From the NCBI GenBank assembly GCA_014529385.2, contig CM043943.1, forward strand, positions 101,369,855-101,433,854: a stretch of 64,000 nucleotides of DNA, written 5' to 3'. Below the pieces are notes generated by a model that saw only the letters and a list, made by a program, of their open reading frames with translations, had not been told where the DNA came from and ran no database searches. Of this stretch, positions 13,501 to 26,884 are shown in pieces (position 1 is the first letter of the stretch; each line of letters starts with the position of its first letter). Both the position numbers and the translations under genes were made by a program. The DNA is from Adiantum capillus-veneris (taxonomy: Eukaryota; Streptophyta; Polypodiopsida; Polypodiales; Pteridaceae).

Positions 13501-14900
13501 GTAAGCCACACTCTTTGCCTTCCTAGTTATGGCCACAATTTTAGTTCTAACGAAGATTTTGTGTAGATCTATGCAATCACTATGTAGATTCTTGGGTTCT
13601 CTAGTAGAAAACAAGGCAAATGACCCCCTTCTTGAGTTTGGGTGGCATACGTTTGATGTACATGGCCTTTCCCATATACACTAGGCCACATGCAACTAGC
13701 ATGGGTGGAGTTCCTTTATGGAACCACTGGGATAGCGAGCTTGTGGATGTTGTTCCTTCTCACGACCAAGTTTCTTTGGGTTGATGGCATGGTTGTGGAA
13801 ACATGTCGTGCAAAACATCTATCCATTGTCATTTTGAAGGCAGAGGGAGCTCATTTTCACTTGTTGAGGATATTGTACATATGCTTGTGGGAGTCTAGCT
13901 GCACGGCTGTTCAGGACTATGAGAGGGGATATGTTGATTTTTGGTTTAATATTGATGAGTATATGTGGTGTTCACATTTCAAAATATCTTATTTGTTATT
14001 GTTATTCGTAGGTTGGTACTTTGTTGCTAGTCATTTTTTCACCCCCTAGAGAGTACGGGTGTCGGCTTTTGAGGTATGATCGAGCGGATGGAGAGATTGC
14101 AACAATTTTATGTGTCTTCTCTGCACATGACGACATGTTGTGGGAGAAGCTACCATGTACAGATCCCACACAGTGGATGCTTGATCGTATGGGAAAGCCT
14201 TATCGTAGAGGTGCTGAGAGGAGTCCAGCTTTTGCTGGGTGCTTGAATCTTATTGAATGTTTTGACTTCATGTTCCTAGAAAACTGGAGGTATAAAAAAA
14301 AAAGGAATTTTGTTTCTTTGTAGGTGGTTACTAGGTACCTTCACAAACATGGGAGATTCTGCATTCGACTGTTTTGCAGGAGTGGGGACATTGTCAACAC
14401 AATGTTTACTACTACGCAGGCATTGCATCAGTTGTAAGAAGGATTGGTCAGTTTTTAGTTCTTGTCTAGGGCTGACTCAGCGCCTACCTTCCGATTTAGG
14501 CTCGACATTGATGTCTCGTAGAAAGATGGAGGTCATGTAATTGAGCATCCGAAGCAGGTATTAAAGAAGATTTTTCATTGGAGCCACCTGTGTTGACACC
14601 ACTCAGTAGTCATGGGGAAGCAATAGCATCTCCACATACAACTTTAGCGGCCCCAATTTTGGGCATGGCCTGTAATTGGAGCATACCCCAGTGCAGTCTA
14701 TGCCTCCACCTCTAAGGCCCCACCCGGAGTTGGTCCATTGCCCCAACACTACCTACATGCCTACCCACATATGGTTTGTACCCTTTGCCATTTGGAGAAG
14801 TCCCCCCATCATTTGGTGCATTGCTCCCATTGGCGCTCTAGGAAAATATGGCCCTCCACTGCCCTTCTTTCACCCACCTCACCCATGATGTCTTCCCCCC
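10541..14900 (+). pseudogene. ParB-like domain plus DNA N4/N6-methyltransferase gene, intron-containing, decayed
   Basis: Exon-like segments run on the plus strand. 10541-10924 is unassigned. 10984-11145 contains FVVWDGNHRLNAWMWW, with DGNHR at 10996-11010, the signature of ParB/sulfiredoxin-like nucleotide-binding domains. Further open segments lie at about 11493-11587, 11630-11719 (followed by GT), 11800-12100 (ending AAGG then GTAAGT), 12361-12600 and 12963-13196. The catalytic part at 14039-14540 shows SPPREYG (candidate motif IV) and then FDCFAGVGT at 14364-14390 (motif I). This order, IV before I, is that of beta-class DNA methylases (PF01555). A Pro-rich tail follows. Several stops and frameshifts make it a pseudogene. 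ParB-methylase fusions are known in phages and bacteria; finding one beside a plant transposase suggests transposon cargo. The ParB and methylase assignments rest on short motifs. Confidence 0.62.
11184..11472. mobile_element. Tourist-like (PIF/Harbinger) MITE, 289 bp
   Basis: Perfect 20-bp terminal inverted repeats: GGGTGAAAGCATGTTAACCT at 11184-11203 and its reverse complement at 11452-11471, with one extra C at 11472. The element is flanked by TTA at 11181-11183 and 11473-11475. A GGG start and a TTA/TAA target duplication are the hallmarks of PIF/Harbinger MITEs. The interior has internal repeats of GCTAACTAG and no coding potential. It lies in what is probably an intron of the methylase gene. 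Confidence 0.88.
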
Positions 14901-15479
14901 CCCGCCCATATGTATTTACTTTTGATGTAATGAAACACATAGTTTTTTGGTTTGCAACATCAAATATATCATAATTTGCATTTCTCTTTGTCTTATCAAT
15001 AGTGTACTGAATGCAACCATGGTGGTAAATCATGTTTTCGCTTGAATGTAAGTTGGCCCTGAACGTGCAATCTTCAATGTTACATTTTTGTTGAAAAGGG
15101 AGTGAGAGGCACGTAGCTAATGGTTCTGGACTCTAGAATATCTAGGAGAGATAGAAAGAGGAAGGTAGATAAACAATCTTCTGGGAATCCACTTGCCCGA
15201 TTCTTAAAAGCGTTTGCCAGAAATTGCAAAAATTGTGTCCGAAGTGGAGGTGAAGGAGCCATGGGCGGGGAGGAGGCGAGGGAGAGAGGTGGAGAATAAT
15301 CCAATAGCTATCCCCAAAAACTTTAGAAACATGGAGTTAATGGTCATAATATTTTCACGTAGTGCGAGTATATGGGCATGATTGTGGGTGTGTCTATGTT
15401 TCTAAAGTGGGTTTATTAATAGGAATCTTATAAGATGCTCATATGCCTTTGAGGAGAAAAACGGGGGACCTGGCACGTG

Positions 15480-17750
<2,271 letters not shown>

Positions 17751-17751
17751 G

Positions 17752-18576
17752 TGTGGGACAGGTGTCTACCATCACTCCTATCTTATTGCAGACGTACCGA
17801 GAACCAAAATTAAATTGTCAATCCATGGGATGATGCTGACTCAACTAGTGCATAGAGGCTACACGAGGTTGTTAATCTCTTGAAAAACAACAAACAACTC
17901 ACATCTAACTCAAGCTACACTCAAATGAAATCACATCCGTTATAGCATCAAATGAAATCCAAACGTAGCAAAACTTCTAGGGCATGTTTATAAGACCTAA
18001 GCACACATTCTTATGGTCTCAAATCCCACTTTAGGTCAAGTGAAAAAATCACGATTATTAACAACAATGGATTTTTGACCTAGTCGTTTTCGACCTTGAA
18101 TGCATCTAAATGCTTAGCAATGATGCCACAATACCGTGCCTATACTTAGTCTCTGATTTAGAAGCTTAATTTGTACTTAAGATGAAATTAGGCCGTGGGT
18201 CGACAACGCCAAAAGCTATGAAATACCATGAAATGCTTACATCAATGCGTAGAGCTCTTAGGGAGTAGGAAGCGCGAGAAGGAGAGAAGTGAGCGTCGTT
18301 AGCTCACGCTGTGTATTTCCTTATCTAAAACTTAAAAATAACTTACAAAAAATGGCTTTTATAAAGGTTTTAGGTGGTTAAACCTAATAATTTGGGAGCT
18401 CTAACTAAGGATAGATAAAGATAGGTTGATACAATCTGGAAGCTTGTAGCCCTGGCTCATCATTACAAGGTTTATCCGGAAAATACGAGTTACATTATTC
18501 TGGATTCATGAAAATACTAAATATTTTTACAATGAGAGGTCCAAAAAAAGGTACCCGAGTTAGCTTGTTGCTAACA
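17752..18576 (-). repeat. LTR in minus orientation (element D), same family as the LTR of element A
   Basis: Its reverse complement runs TGTTAGC...CCCACA and matches 24325-25246 in order. Shared features include the start, the phrase around ACCTAAAGTGGG, the segment near GCCTCTATGCACTAG, and the end. It is 825 bp against 922 bp. On the inner side (18577-18590, read on the minus strand) is a polypurine tract, GATGAGGGGGGGAA, immediately before TGTTAG, so this is a 3' LTR of an element lying to its right on the minus strand. No PBS follows its far end and no target duplication is visible. Confidence 0.85.
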
Positions 18577-18590
18577 TTCCCCCCCTCATC
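18577..18590 (-). other. Polypurine tract of element D
   Basis: On the minus strand GATGAGGGGGGGAA abuts the LTR start TGTTAG, as expected for the plus-strand DNA primer of an LTR retrotransposon. Confidence 0.75.
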
Positions 18591-18599
18591 GCCTGCGTC

Positions 18600-19259
18600 G
18601 TCCCTTGACAAAGCTTTATGGGCTGAAATAATCTTCCGGTTGAAGGCTGGCGAGGTGGTTCTTAAGTGCATGTAAAGCTTTTTCCTATTCGATCTTTGTT
18701 TCTTTGTCTGGAACCTGCAAAAATTGCATAGTGACTCTGTTCTTTAGCTTACCGGTGGACTAGCCTACAAATTTGGAAGTCAGGTTGCTGATCACTGGCC
18801 CAAAAATCTTCGTTTGCCAAGTGAAGAACCCTGTGTAGAACGCTTCTCAAATGCCAACATACTATGAGCTGGCAAGAATATGCAGCGGGTGTAGAAGCCA
18901 TAGAGGACTTCTTTGGAAGGTTGGCCGCTTAGGTCGTAGCATAGACCCTTATTGCCCTGAAGGAAGGACATCCATTGTTCTCGTGCTTTCTCTGGCTCAT
19001 GAAAGACTTCAATGCATGCGAGCAACATTCGGCAAACTTTTTAGAGCATAGCACATGAAAGATCGGGGAGATTTTTGAAGAATGACATGGCACCTGTTAG
19101 GGTTTTCACCATGCATTCCTCTATCGGCGTTCTCTTCTCTGGAGCTGGCAATGTCTGATAATTCAGCCATGTAGGCCGCTTATTTGTCATTGCCTCGTGT
19201 GCTTGCCTCGTCCTTACTCTCGGTACAAGACAAAAAGTTGAATCTCTTTGAAGTGTCAC
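18600..19259 (-). pseudogene. Uncharacterised minus-strand ORF pair next to the element D LTR
   Basis: From 19259 to 19041 an open frame contains KRPTWLNYQTLPAPEKRTP. It is followed in another frame by 19028-18792 with IEVFHEPEKAREQWMSFLQ. The two read as one protein interrupted by a frameshift or short intron near 19035. I recognise no domain. Just upstream on the same strand (19450-19435), TTAAGGGGGAAGTAA followed by TGTCAGGACC resembles a second polypurine tract and LTR start, and a TATAAAGG box lies near 19323. This segment may thus belong to an LTR that itself contains an ORF, as in element B. Low certainty. Confidence 0.4.
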
Positions 19260-19519
19260 AAGTGCTCTTGTTATAATGAACTAGGCCACTAGGCTCCTGG
19301 TGATCCTCCTCCCAACCTCCCTTTATAGGGTAGGCTCCTAGCCTCTTGCCCTAGATGGATCCCTTGTCCACATTGCCTAGCCCGGCCCGTGGCCGTAAGC
19401 CTTGCCTAGCCTAGTCATTAGGGTCCTGACATTACTTCCCCCTTAAGGAAATTGTTTTTTCCTCGAAAACACAAGTAGTAACATCTTCTTAAGAATACTG
19501 GTGTTCTCTTTATTGACGT

Positions 19520-22059
19520 CCCATCTGTTAATGGTACTTGAAGTTCTTCTTCCCCCCCGAGACCTTCTATCGGCTCTGTTTCCATCTCAGTACATGAGAT
19601 TGAGGGAATATAAATTCAGGGTTGTTCGGATGTACCTGCTTCTTCCTATGTCTCTTGGTATCCATCCCGTAGTAGCTGGTTAAATCTCTTTAGCTATGCT
19701 TTCTCCTTGATCAGTTCTTCTTCTCTTTGTACCCGCATTAATGCAACATCTTTGTGTTGTGACTAATCTAGCTTCATCTCTAGCTTGAGATCTTTATTAT
19801 TTTTCTCCAGTGCTTTATACACTTTATGTGTACCTTTGATCGAGGAAACTGCGGGATTTTCTCTTATCTATTGTAAGAGGTTTTTTGATCGTTGATCCTC
19901 TAGTCTGATTATTGTAGTGAAGCGTTTGCTACATCTAGCTGCACTTGGATCTTTTGAACTGACAGAGCTGTAGTTAACAGTTTGTTGGTAACTTTTGTCA
20001 GTTGTTCGTCTTTGGTCTTGCAAGATCTATTAACTTCATGAGAAGTTCGCCTAGCTCTTCCATTTTCTTTTACTGCTTTGGTGTTGTTCAGCTTCAGCTT
20101 TCAACTCTTGGATTTGTTTCTGCAGATTGGTGATGACATTTAATCTATTTTCTAGCTCTCCTTGAAGAGCATCTATCACCATTTCCAACTCTTTAGCCTT
20201 AGCACTGCAGCTAAGTGCTACTGGCCGAATTTTTTATGTCATCTCCTACATATGCTTTGCATATTCATTAACTTGGAGAATTACCTCATAATTGGTCTGC
20301 CAATCTTCAGTTTCTGTGATCTTCCTAGATGTTTGGGTAGTCTCTTGTGATTTCTTTGGTGGGGCTATGGCGGCTGTTTGTGCTAGCGGCCGGGTTTGTT
20401 CTTCCCTTTGAGGCTGTGTTGTTGTCTCTACTGCTTTGTCTTCTTGAGGCTTCGTGGATGCCTTGGCTATTTTCTGTTGGGTGATGGTAGACGGTGTGGT
20501 TTCTGATTCTTGTGCCTTTGTTTGCTCAAACCTTGTTGCCTCCCTTCAGGACTTGCTGCCCTTTCTGGCTCTGGCTCCTTTGCTTTGGTTTGTTCGGTTG
20601 TTGCTTCTTGTTTAGATCCTGCTACTTCTTGCAGTCCAGGCTCTTTTTCCTTGTTTTGCTCACCCTTAGTAGATCTAACTATTGGCAATGGTGGAGGGCT
20701 TGGCATGGGGGTGGTCATGTTGTTCTGTAGAAGGTGACAATGGTCTAGGAGACATCTCACTTTGTTTGTGCTGGATCTCAACTTGTTGAGTAGCCTCAGA
20801 TTGTTTTTCTTGCTCGAACGCATCTTTTCTAGCTTTTCTCTCAGCTTCTTGGGCTTCTTTTAGCTTTAATGCTTCCGCTTCCTGGTACATTCTTTCCAAA
20901 AAATCCTTTGGGTCTTCTACTTCTTTCCGTGTAGGGTTTTTTGTTCTTGGCCCCTTTAGCTCTTTTGGTACCCACTTTCTAGGGTCCTCGCCTGCAACTT
21001 GGTGGCTTCTTTCATAGGTTTCTTTTTCTCGTTCATTCCTCGTCTGTTTTTGCTGAGGCTTTTCTTGATGTGCGACCACTACCTTCTTCTTCATCTCCTT
21101 GTGTCTGATCTCTTCTCTTCATTGTTTGAGCTTTTAGTGCTATGTGCTTCATGAGAGCTCTCTGAAGATTCTTCATGAGATTTGTAAACTTGTTTTGTGG
21201 ACCTTGTGTCTTGAGGAGATGGCTGTGCAGACACAATCCATGTGTTCTAATCTGGGGTAGTGGAATTTTTTTTGCCATGCAAATAGCATGGTATGCTATT
21301 CTTGTGAGTACTTTAGGTGCTCCGAGATAGGTTATCTTGCCCTTTTTTTGTATCCTTTAGTGTGGATAGCACATAATGTGCGTGATCGATAGGTTTCTTG
21401 GTTGTCGACTTTAGCACTTGTGTAAATGTAGATGCAACTACATGATTGGGTGTTGTGTATCTTGGCGGTCTCTTTGCTAGAAAGTGGAAGTGCTGATGAT
21501 ATAATCCTACTGGTTCTTCAACTTGCTTCTGAATGAGATCAGCAAAGGTTGCCGCAACGGTTTCCTTGGTGAAGGTACCTACTATCTTTCTATCTCTAGC
21601 CCTCATGGTCATCCCTTCTATCGTCAACTTGAGAGCTTCAGCCACTATTTCTTTAGTAATTACCACTTCTACCTTGTGCCCTTGCTGGTCAGTAATCTGG
21701 GCCGTTCCATCTTCCTTGATTGTGGACAGGAGCTCATAAGCTTTCTGAAAATGTACACCACATGGCTCTTGGTCGTAAAGTTCTCTAAGTCCAAGCCTTC
21801 TGTTAGCTTATTTTGTTTCAGGCTTTGCTGCAACATCGTAGACCTCTTTTGGAAAAAGTTGTAGTTCTACTTGATGTCCTTCTTTACTTTTGAATCTACC
21901 CCTATAAAAAATGGTTGTGTTGTTCTACTCAACCTGTTCTTTTGACAGATAGGTTGCTTTGGATGTCTTTATTGAACTGGGGTCTAGTTGGTATGGTGGC
22001 AACTCTTGCAGCTTCTCCTTTTGAGAGACCCTCTTCTTGGTCTTTTCTGCAGCTTGCAT
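19520..22059 (-). pseudogene. Accessory retroelement ORF: N-terminal globular region then long charged coiled coil
   Basis: Starts at ATG 22059 (MQAAEKTKKRVSQKE). An N-terminal part of about 250 residues includes VYDVAAKP, LYDQEP, FQKAYELLSTIKEDG and, at 21666-21313, VVITKEIVAEALKLTIEG and FTKETVAATFADLIQKQ. A Lys/Glu/Gln/Pro-rich linker follows (21094-20467), then heptad-like sequence to about 19520 (KELEMVIDALQGELE, LQKQIQELKAEAEQ). Frameshifts and several stops break it. It is neither gag nor pol. Position just upstream of an LTR polypurine tract fits the extra ORFs reported between pol and the 3' LTR in some plant Ty3/gypsy lineages. I cannot assign a function. Confidence 0.55.
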
Positions 22060-22242
22060 GGCTCCTGTTAAGTGAATAGAGTGTCAAAGCATATTTGATA
22101 GATTCCACTCTGAAATGTCCTTCAATCTAAATTTCCGACAAATTGAGTCCAATTTCCTTTAAATCAATTTTTGAACATGCGTAGATGCATAAAAACATGT
22201 GAAGATCAAATTCTTGAAGTTCAAGCAAAAATTTGCACAAAA

Positions 22243-22845
22243 GTAAATAATCGTGATTATTTACAGGTGAGAATTTTTTTCAACTTTTTGTAATTTTGGT
22301 ATTGTAGACTTGAAGTATATATCAAATAGATACTCTAAGTGAAGTGTGGGCTCAGTTGAGTGCACGGGGTGAGAATTATGCCAGATTTAAGCTTTCCATC
22401 TCTGAAACAGTAGATATAAAAGAATTTTGAGATTTTCAACTCCAAATTTGTTCAAACTTGGTCAGTGGGCTTGGGACATCATGTGCTTTGGTCCCATAAG
22501 ATCAAAGTTGAAATTTCCCCCCCATCTCGGAAAAAAAGTAAATAATCACACGATTATTAACTTTTTCATCAAAATTGACATTTTTTGAAGCAACTTGATT
22601 CTGGGCATGATGTAGACTGTGTGTATGAGATTTGAGGTGATTTGGATCAAAAAATGTGACAGATAACTCAGAAATTGATTTGAAAGGACTTCTTTGCGTT
22701 TTTTGGCAATTATCCAAGTTATCATTGATCATTTTGGCTCATACTTGAAATGTGTCATGTAATAGGTGTACACGAGTGATAGATGAGGTGATGATACCAT
22801 TTTCAAGCTAAAATATTGCAAAAGTAAATAATCGCGATTATTTAC
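22243..22845. repeat. Periodic palindromes (copy in D-side spacer), three units
   Basis: Palindromes centred on AATAATCGTGATTATT or AATAATCGCGATTATT begin at 22243, 22538 (degenerate) and 22824, with spacings of 295 and 286 bp. Flanking phrases such as TTGCAAAAGTAAATAATC and TTCAAACTTGGTCAGTG align on the plus strand with the leader of element A (26.0-26.9 kb). This block therefore runs in the opposite direction to the adjacent minus-strand ORF and LTR D. 22846-24324 otherwise holds no gene; three copies of a phrase around AAATGAGGTGATTT lie at 23416-23497. Confidence 0.8.
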
Positions 22846-24324
22846 AGCAGTCAACTTTTCCTTGCAAAACTTGACAATTTTGACCTAAACATTTTCTATA
22901 CACCTAAAACAAGTCCTAAATTGAATTTGGTAAATTTTTGTGTTGGCGGCATCACTTCGTGCTTCGTCGACTCTGAAATCACCGATTTTTGTGGCCACAT
23001 GGCCTGTAGAGTTGGTTAGTCACATTTGAGGCTATGGACTTGTGCGCTACATAGTCTTGAAGCAACTCATCCAGTTTTGGCCTTTGAGCTGTTTTCTACT
23101 TTTCAAGGGCTTGGCTTGATTGATTTTATGAAACCAACCATACACATTGTATATATACCCCGTATATAAGCTGTCTGTAAAGTCAGAATCCAATTCTGGC
23201 ATATGCCAAAAACCTAGCTTTTCTACTTGGGACCCCCCTCGACGCTTGCCGAATGGTCAACTGCTGATATAGAAGTGTTCTACTATCTAGGGGCATGCTA
23301 CAGTTCAAATCTTATCTGATTTGGTTAAGCTGACAGGCCGCTATGGTCAATTTTTGGTCATAGATCTTCATGCACTGCTCGGATTGTATGGTTTTTCCCA
23401 GGGGTTTAGACTAGCAACAAGTGGAAATGAGGTGATTTTAGTGGAAATGAGGTGATTTCTCTCCAAAGGCAACAAGTGAAAATGAGGTGATTTTAGTCTA
23501 CCTTGGGTATCTATTCCCACTTCCATCTGCCACTTTGATTGGAATTTTTTGTGGCTGTGCGCCTTGTTCTTTTGATCATCACTGTATCTTTAGTTTTTTC
23601 ATCTGAGCCCATTTGCTATTTATTATTAATTTTTGACTTGTTTAATGAAAAATCAAAGAAAATAACAAAATGCGATAAAAAAGCAAAGGGAAAATCCATT
23701 GAAAAATATAGTTTTATTGTCTTTTGTTGGATTTTTCCATTTTTAAGTCTCAAAATCAAGAAAAATGATGAGAAATAACAAAAAAGGACTATTTTTTGAT
23801 GATTTTTTGATAGTATAAACTATGTACACTCATCGGGAAGATATTATCATTTAAATTTCCCATGTTGATGATTTATAAGACCACTATTAGGTAATTTTGC
23901 AAAAAATCACACGTTAACATCAAAGTATTTGCTCTCTCTTCAAACATTGCCCTTAATTACTTAGTTCCCTTCCACTCCTCATAGATGGCGTACTCCAGGA
24001 CGACTGTGTGCATGGGTTGAACAATCGTGTATATGCATAGCCTTGGTTGGCTCTACCATGATTTGAAAGTCAATGCACTTCAAACCGTCATGTTGTGCGA
24101 GAGTTGGGTCTTGAGTAATTAACTCAAGGGTTTCTGATGCTTTCTTCCAAAGAGAAAATCTTGTAGCTTGTGTGCTCTTTGCTTGATTGTACCATCAGGA
24201 TGCTTTGGCATGCTGATTTTCTCAGATGTTGGTATCATTAGTGACTGTTGTCGAGCTTTTAGGCACCATTGATATCTTGGTTTGTCTTGGTCGGAATGGA
24301 GTGGTTGACTCTTCTGAGACTTAA

Positions 24325-25246
24325 TGTTAGCAGCAAGCTAACACGGATACCATGTTTTGGAGTTCTCTTTGTAAAACACTTATTATTTTCATAAATCAGG
24401 AATATTGTAACTCCTATTTTCTTCGATAAACTCTGAAATTAATGAGTCGGGGCTTCAAGCTTCCAGATTGTATCAACCTGTCATTACCCAGCTTTGGTAG
24501 AACTCCAGATTATTAGTTCTGACCACCCAAAAACCTTGGCTAAGGTATAAAAGTCACTTTTTGTAAATTTTTTCAAAGATTTGGGATAATGAAATACACA
24601 GTGTGAGCTAACGCCGCTCGCTCATCTCCTTCTCGTGCTTCCTTCTCCCTCCCTGATTGTCACATTGTAGTCTCGTTTCCTGCATTGCAACCACAAGTAA
24701 GAGCTCTACGCATTGACGTAAGCAGTTCACAGTAATTCGTAGCTTTTGCCATCGCCAACCTGCGGCCTAATTTCATCATAACTAGGAATCTACACTTTCA
24801 AATAAAAAACTAAGCATAGGCGGGGTATTGGGACCTCTTTGCTAAGCATTTGGATGCGTTCTGGGTAAAAAATGACTAGGTAAAAAATCCACTGTTGTTA
24901 ATAATCGCGATTTGGCAACTTGACCTAAAGTGGGGTTTGAGACCATAAGCATGTGTGCTTAGCTCTTATAAACATGTCGCAGAAGTTTCATTATGTTTGG
25001 ATATCATTTGATGCTGTAGCAAATGTGATTTGTTTGCCGATGAGCGATTGGCTTCTAGCGATTTCAGTCACTTGAATGTAGCTTGAGTTAGATGCGAGTT
25101 GTTAGTTGTTTTCTGAGAGATTGACACCCTCTTGTAGCCTCTATGCACTAGTCGAGTCAGCTTCGTCCCATGGATTGACAATTTAATCCTGGTTCTCGCT
25201 AAAATTGCATTAAGATAGGATGGTGAGGTTAGACATGCATCCCACA
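24325..25246 (+). repeat. 5' LTR of element A
   Basis: Begins TGTTAGCAGC and ends CATCCCACA, 922 bp. A TATAAAA box lies at 24546-24552. It is paired in inverted orientation with 17752-18576. A half-copy of the leader palindrome (TTAATAATCGCGATT) lies at about 24898. The internal PBS starts two bases after the end. Confidence 0.87.
24546..24552 (+). promoter_or_regulatory. TATA box of the element A LTR
   Basis: GGTATAAAAG, about 220 bp into the LTR, a usual position for the U3 promoter. Confidence 0.55.
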
Positions 25247-25248
25247 TT

Positions 25249-25266
25249 TGGCGCCGTTGCCAGGGA
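25249..25266 (+). other. Primer binding site of element A
   Basis: TGGCGCCGTTGCCAGGGA begins two bases past the LTR end. A TGG start and this GGCGCCGTTGCC core are widely used PBS sequences in plant Ty3/gypsy elements of the Tat/Athila side; exact tRNA identity would need a tRNA comparison. Confidence 0.82.
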
Positions 25267-25372
25267 TCGAAGAGACCTAAACTAGGGAAAAACACGAGCG
25301 TCTTGTGAAGTTATCCTTTAACTTCCTCTAGGTTCACCTAGAGTTCAAAACTTTCTTTTCGAAACCGCAAAG

Positions 25373-25625
25373 CTTAAGATTGTCGTCTTTGCTATGTAGA
25401 GGTAGCTTGGAAGTAATCGTACTTTGCTGAGTACCTTTAGGATTGTAGCATTGTAGAAATAGATTAGGATTTTGAGGATGATTGGTAGACAAGACAAGTC
25501 TTAAGATTGTCATCTTTACTGTGTAGAGGTAGCTTGGAAGTAATCGTACTTGCTGAGTACCTTTATGATTGTAGCATTGTAGAAATAGATTAGGATTTTG
25601 AGGATGATTGGTAGACAAGACAAGT
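25373..25625 (+). repeat. 127-bp tandem duplication in the element A leader
   Basis: The phrase from CTTAAGATTGTC to AGACAAGACAAGT occurs twice (25373-25499 and 25500-25625) with only a few substitutions and one deletion, followed by the start of a third copy (CTTAAGATC). Confidence 0.93.
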
Positions 25626-26030
25626 CTTAAGATCAATGCTCAGAAAACCATAAAAGACAAGAAAACAAGTGTTTGTTCCACAACCCCATTGCATAAGAAT
25701 CTAGGAGTAGGGTAAGTAGGATGCGAGGTGGATTTCAGAACATTGCTCTCTTTAAAGGAACATTGTCGTCTACTACTAGAAATAGCATGAAAAGACTCGA
25801 AACCACTCAATCCGACTGGAGAGTAAGCTTAAAAAATGTATGAACTAGTTGGTAAGCACTTCGAGGTAAAAATTTCAAGAGTTGGTCAGAACTCAAATTC
25901 TTTACTTTTTCTTGATATTTTAGGCCAAATTAAGTTTTGACTTGATTCATAGGCTTAAAATAGCTCATGTAAAGGCTGTCTTTGAAAAAATTGCAAAGAA
26001 GTGTTCATTTCAAGCCTGATGTCAATAATC

Positions 26031-26884
26031 GTGATTATTAGCTTTTAGCTCAGATTTGACCAAGGTTCATACCGTTGACTCATTGCATGCGTACAAACAA
26101 CTTTTGTAAAGGCCCAAAAGATTTGAATCACCAAACTTGGTAAAAACTAAAGTTTGTACTCACTTTTTGAATCTTGAGTACAAATTGGAAAAAATTTGTC
26201 CAAACTTGTTGAAAATTGATTCATAGGCTTATATTGATGTGATAAACATGTATACATGATCAGTTGACAAAAAAGATGCAAAAAGTTGTCAGTTGTAAAT
26301 AATCGTGATTATTTACATCTGCCCCATATTTCAACTTTTTTTACCACGTCAGCCTACCACTAGTTTAACCATGCTGTAATAAGCCCACAAACCAAATTTG
26401 GTAAGATTTGGATCACTGGATTGAAAATTGTAACCAAACTTGCAAAGTTAGTCCGCGGACAGAAAATTGATGACCATTTGACAAAAAAATTGTCCAAACT
26501 TGGCTAGTGACCTTAAATTGAGGTGCTTAACAGATCTGTGTCAAAGTTGGGGCAAAAAGTTGCAAAAATATAGCAGGAGTAAATAATCGCGATTATTTAC
26601 ATCTGCTTCAAAACTTGATAATTTTTCAAATGTGAGTATACCACAAGGTCAAGCACATCAAGTAGACCTTACAAATAAATTTTGGTGAAATTTGGATCCC
26701 AAAAGTGAGGCTTAAGCCAGATTCTTGAAATCAGAGTCTACGGACACAAAACAGTTGATAAACTTGATCAGATTTTGTCCAAACTTGTTGAAACTTGTCC
26801 AAAGACTTCAACAAGTTGTATACTTGCCAAACCAATCCAAAAAGTGCAAAAAACTAGCAAAAGTAAATAATCACAATTATTTAC
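26031..26884 (+). repeat. Four periodic palindromes in the leader of element A
   Basis: Copies start at 26031, 26295, 26579 and 26863 (spacings 264, 284, 284). The best copy is a perfect 22-bp palindrome centred on AATAATCGCGATTATT. The intervening sequence is itself a diverged repeat with phrases such as TTGTCCAAACTTG and AATTTTGGTGAAATTTGGAT, so the leader is an old tandem repeat of about 284 bp. No ORF; the rest of 25247-27286 is non-coding. Confidence 0.88.

Noticed and set aside
22243..26884. Regular palindromes considered as a CRISPR array
   Set aside because: Spacing near 284 bp, spacers related to each other, and location in a plant retroelement leader exclude it.
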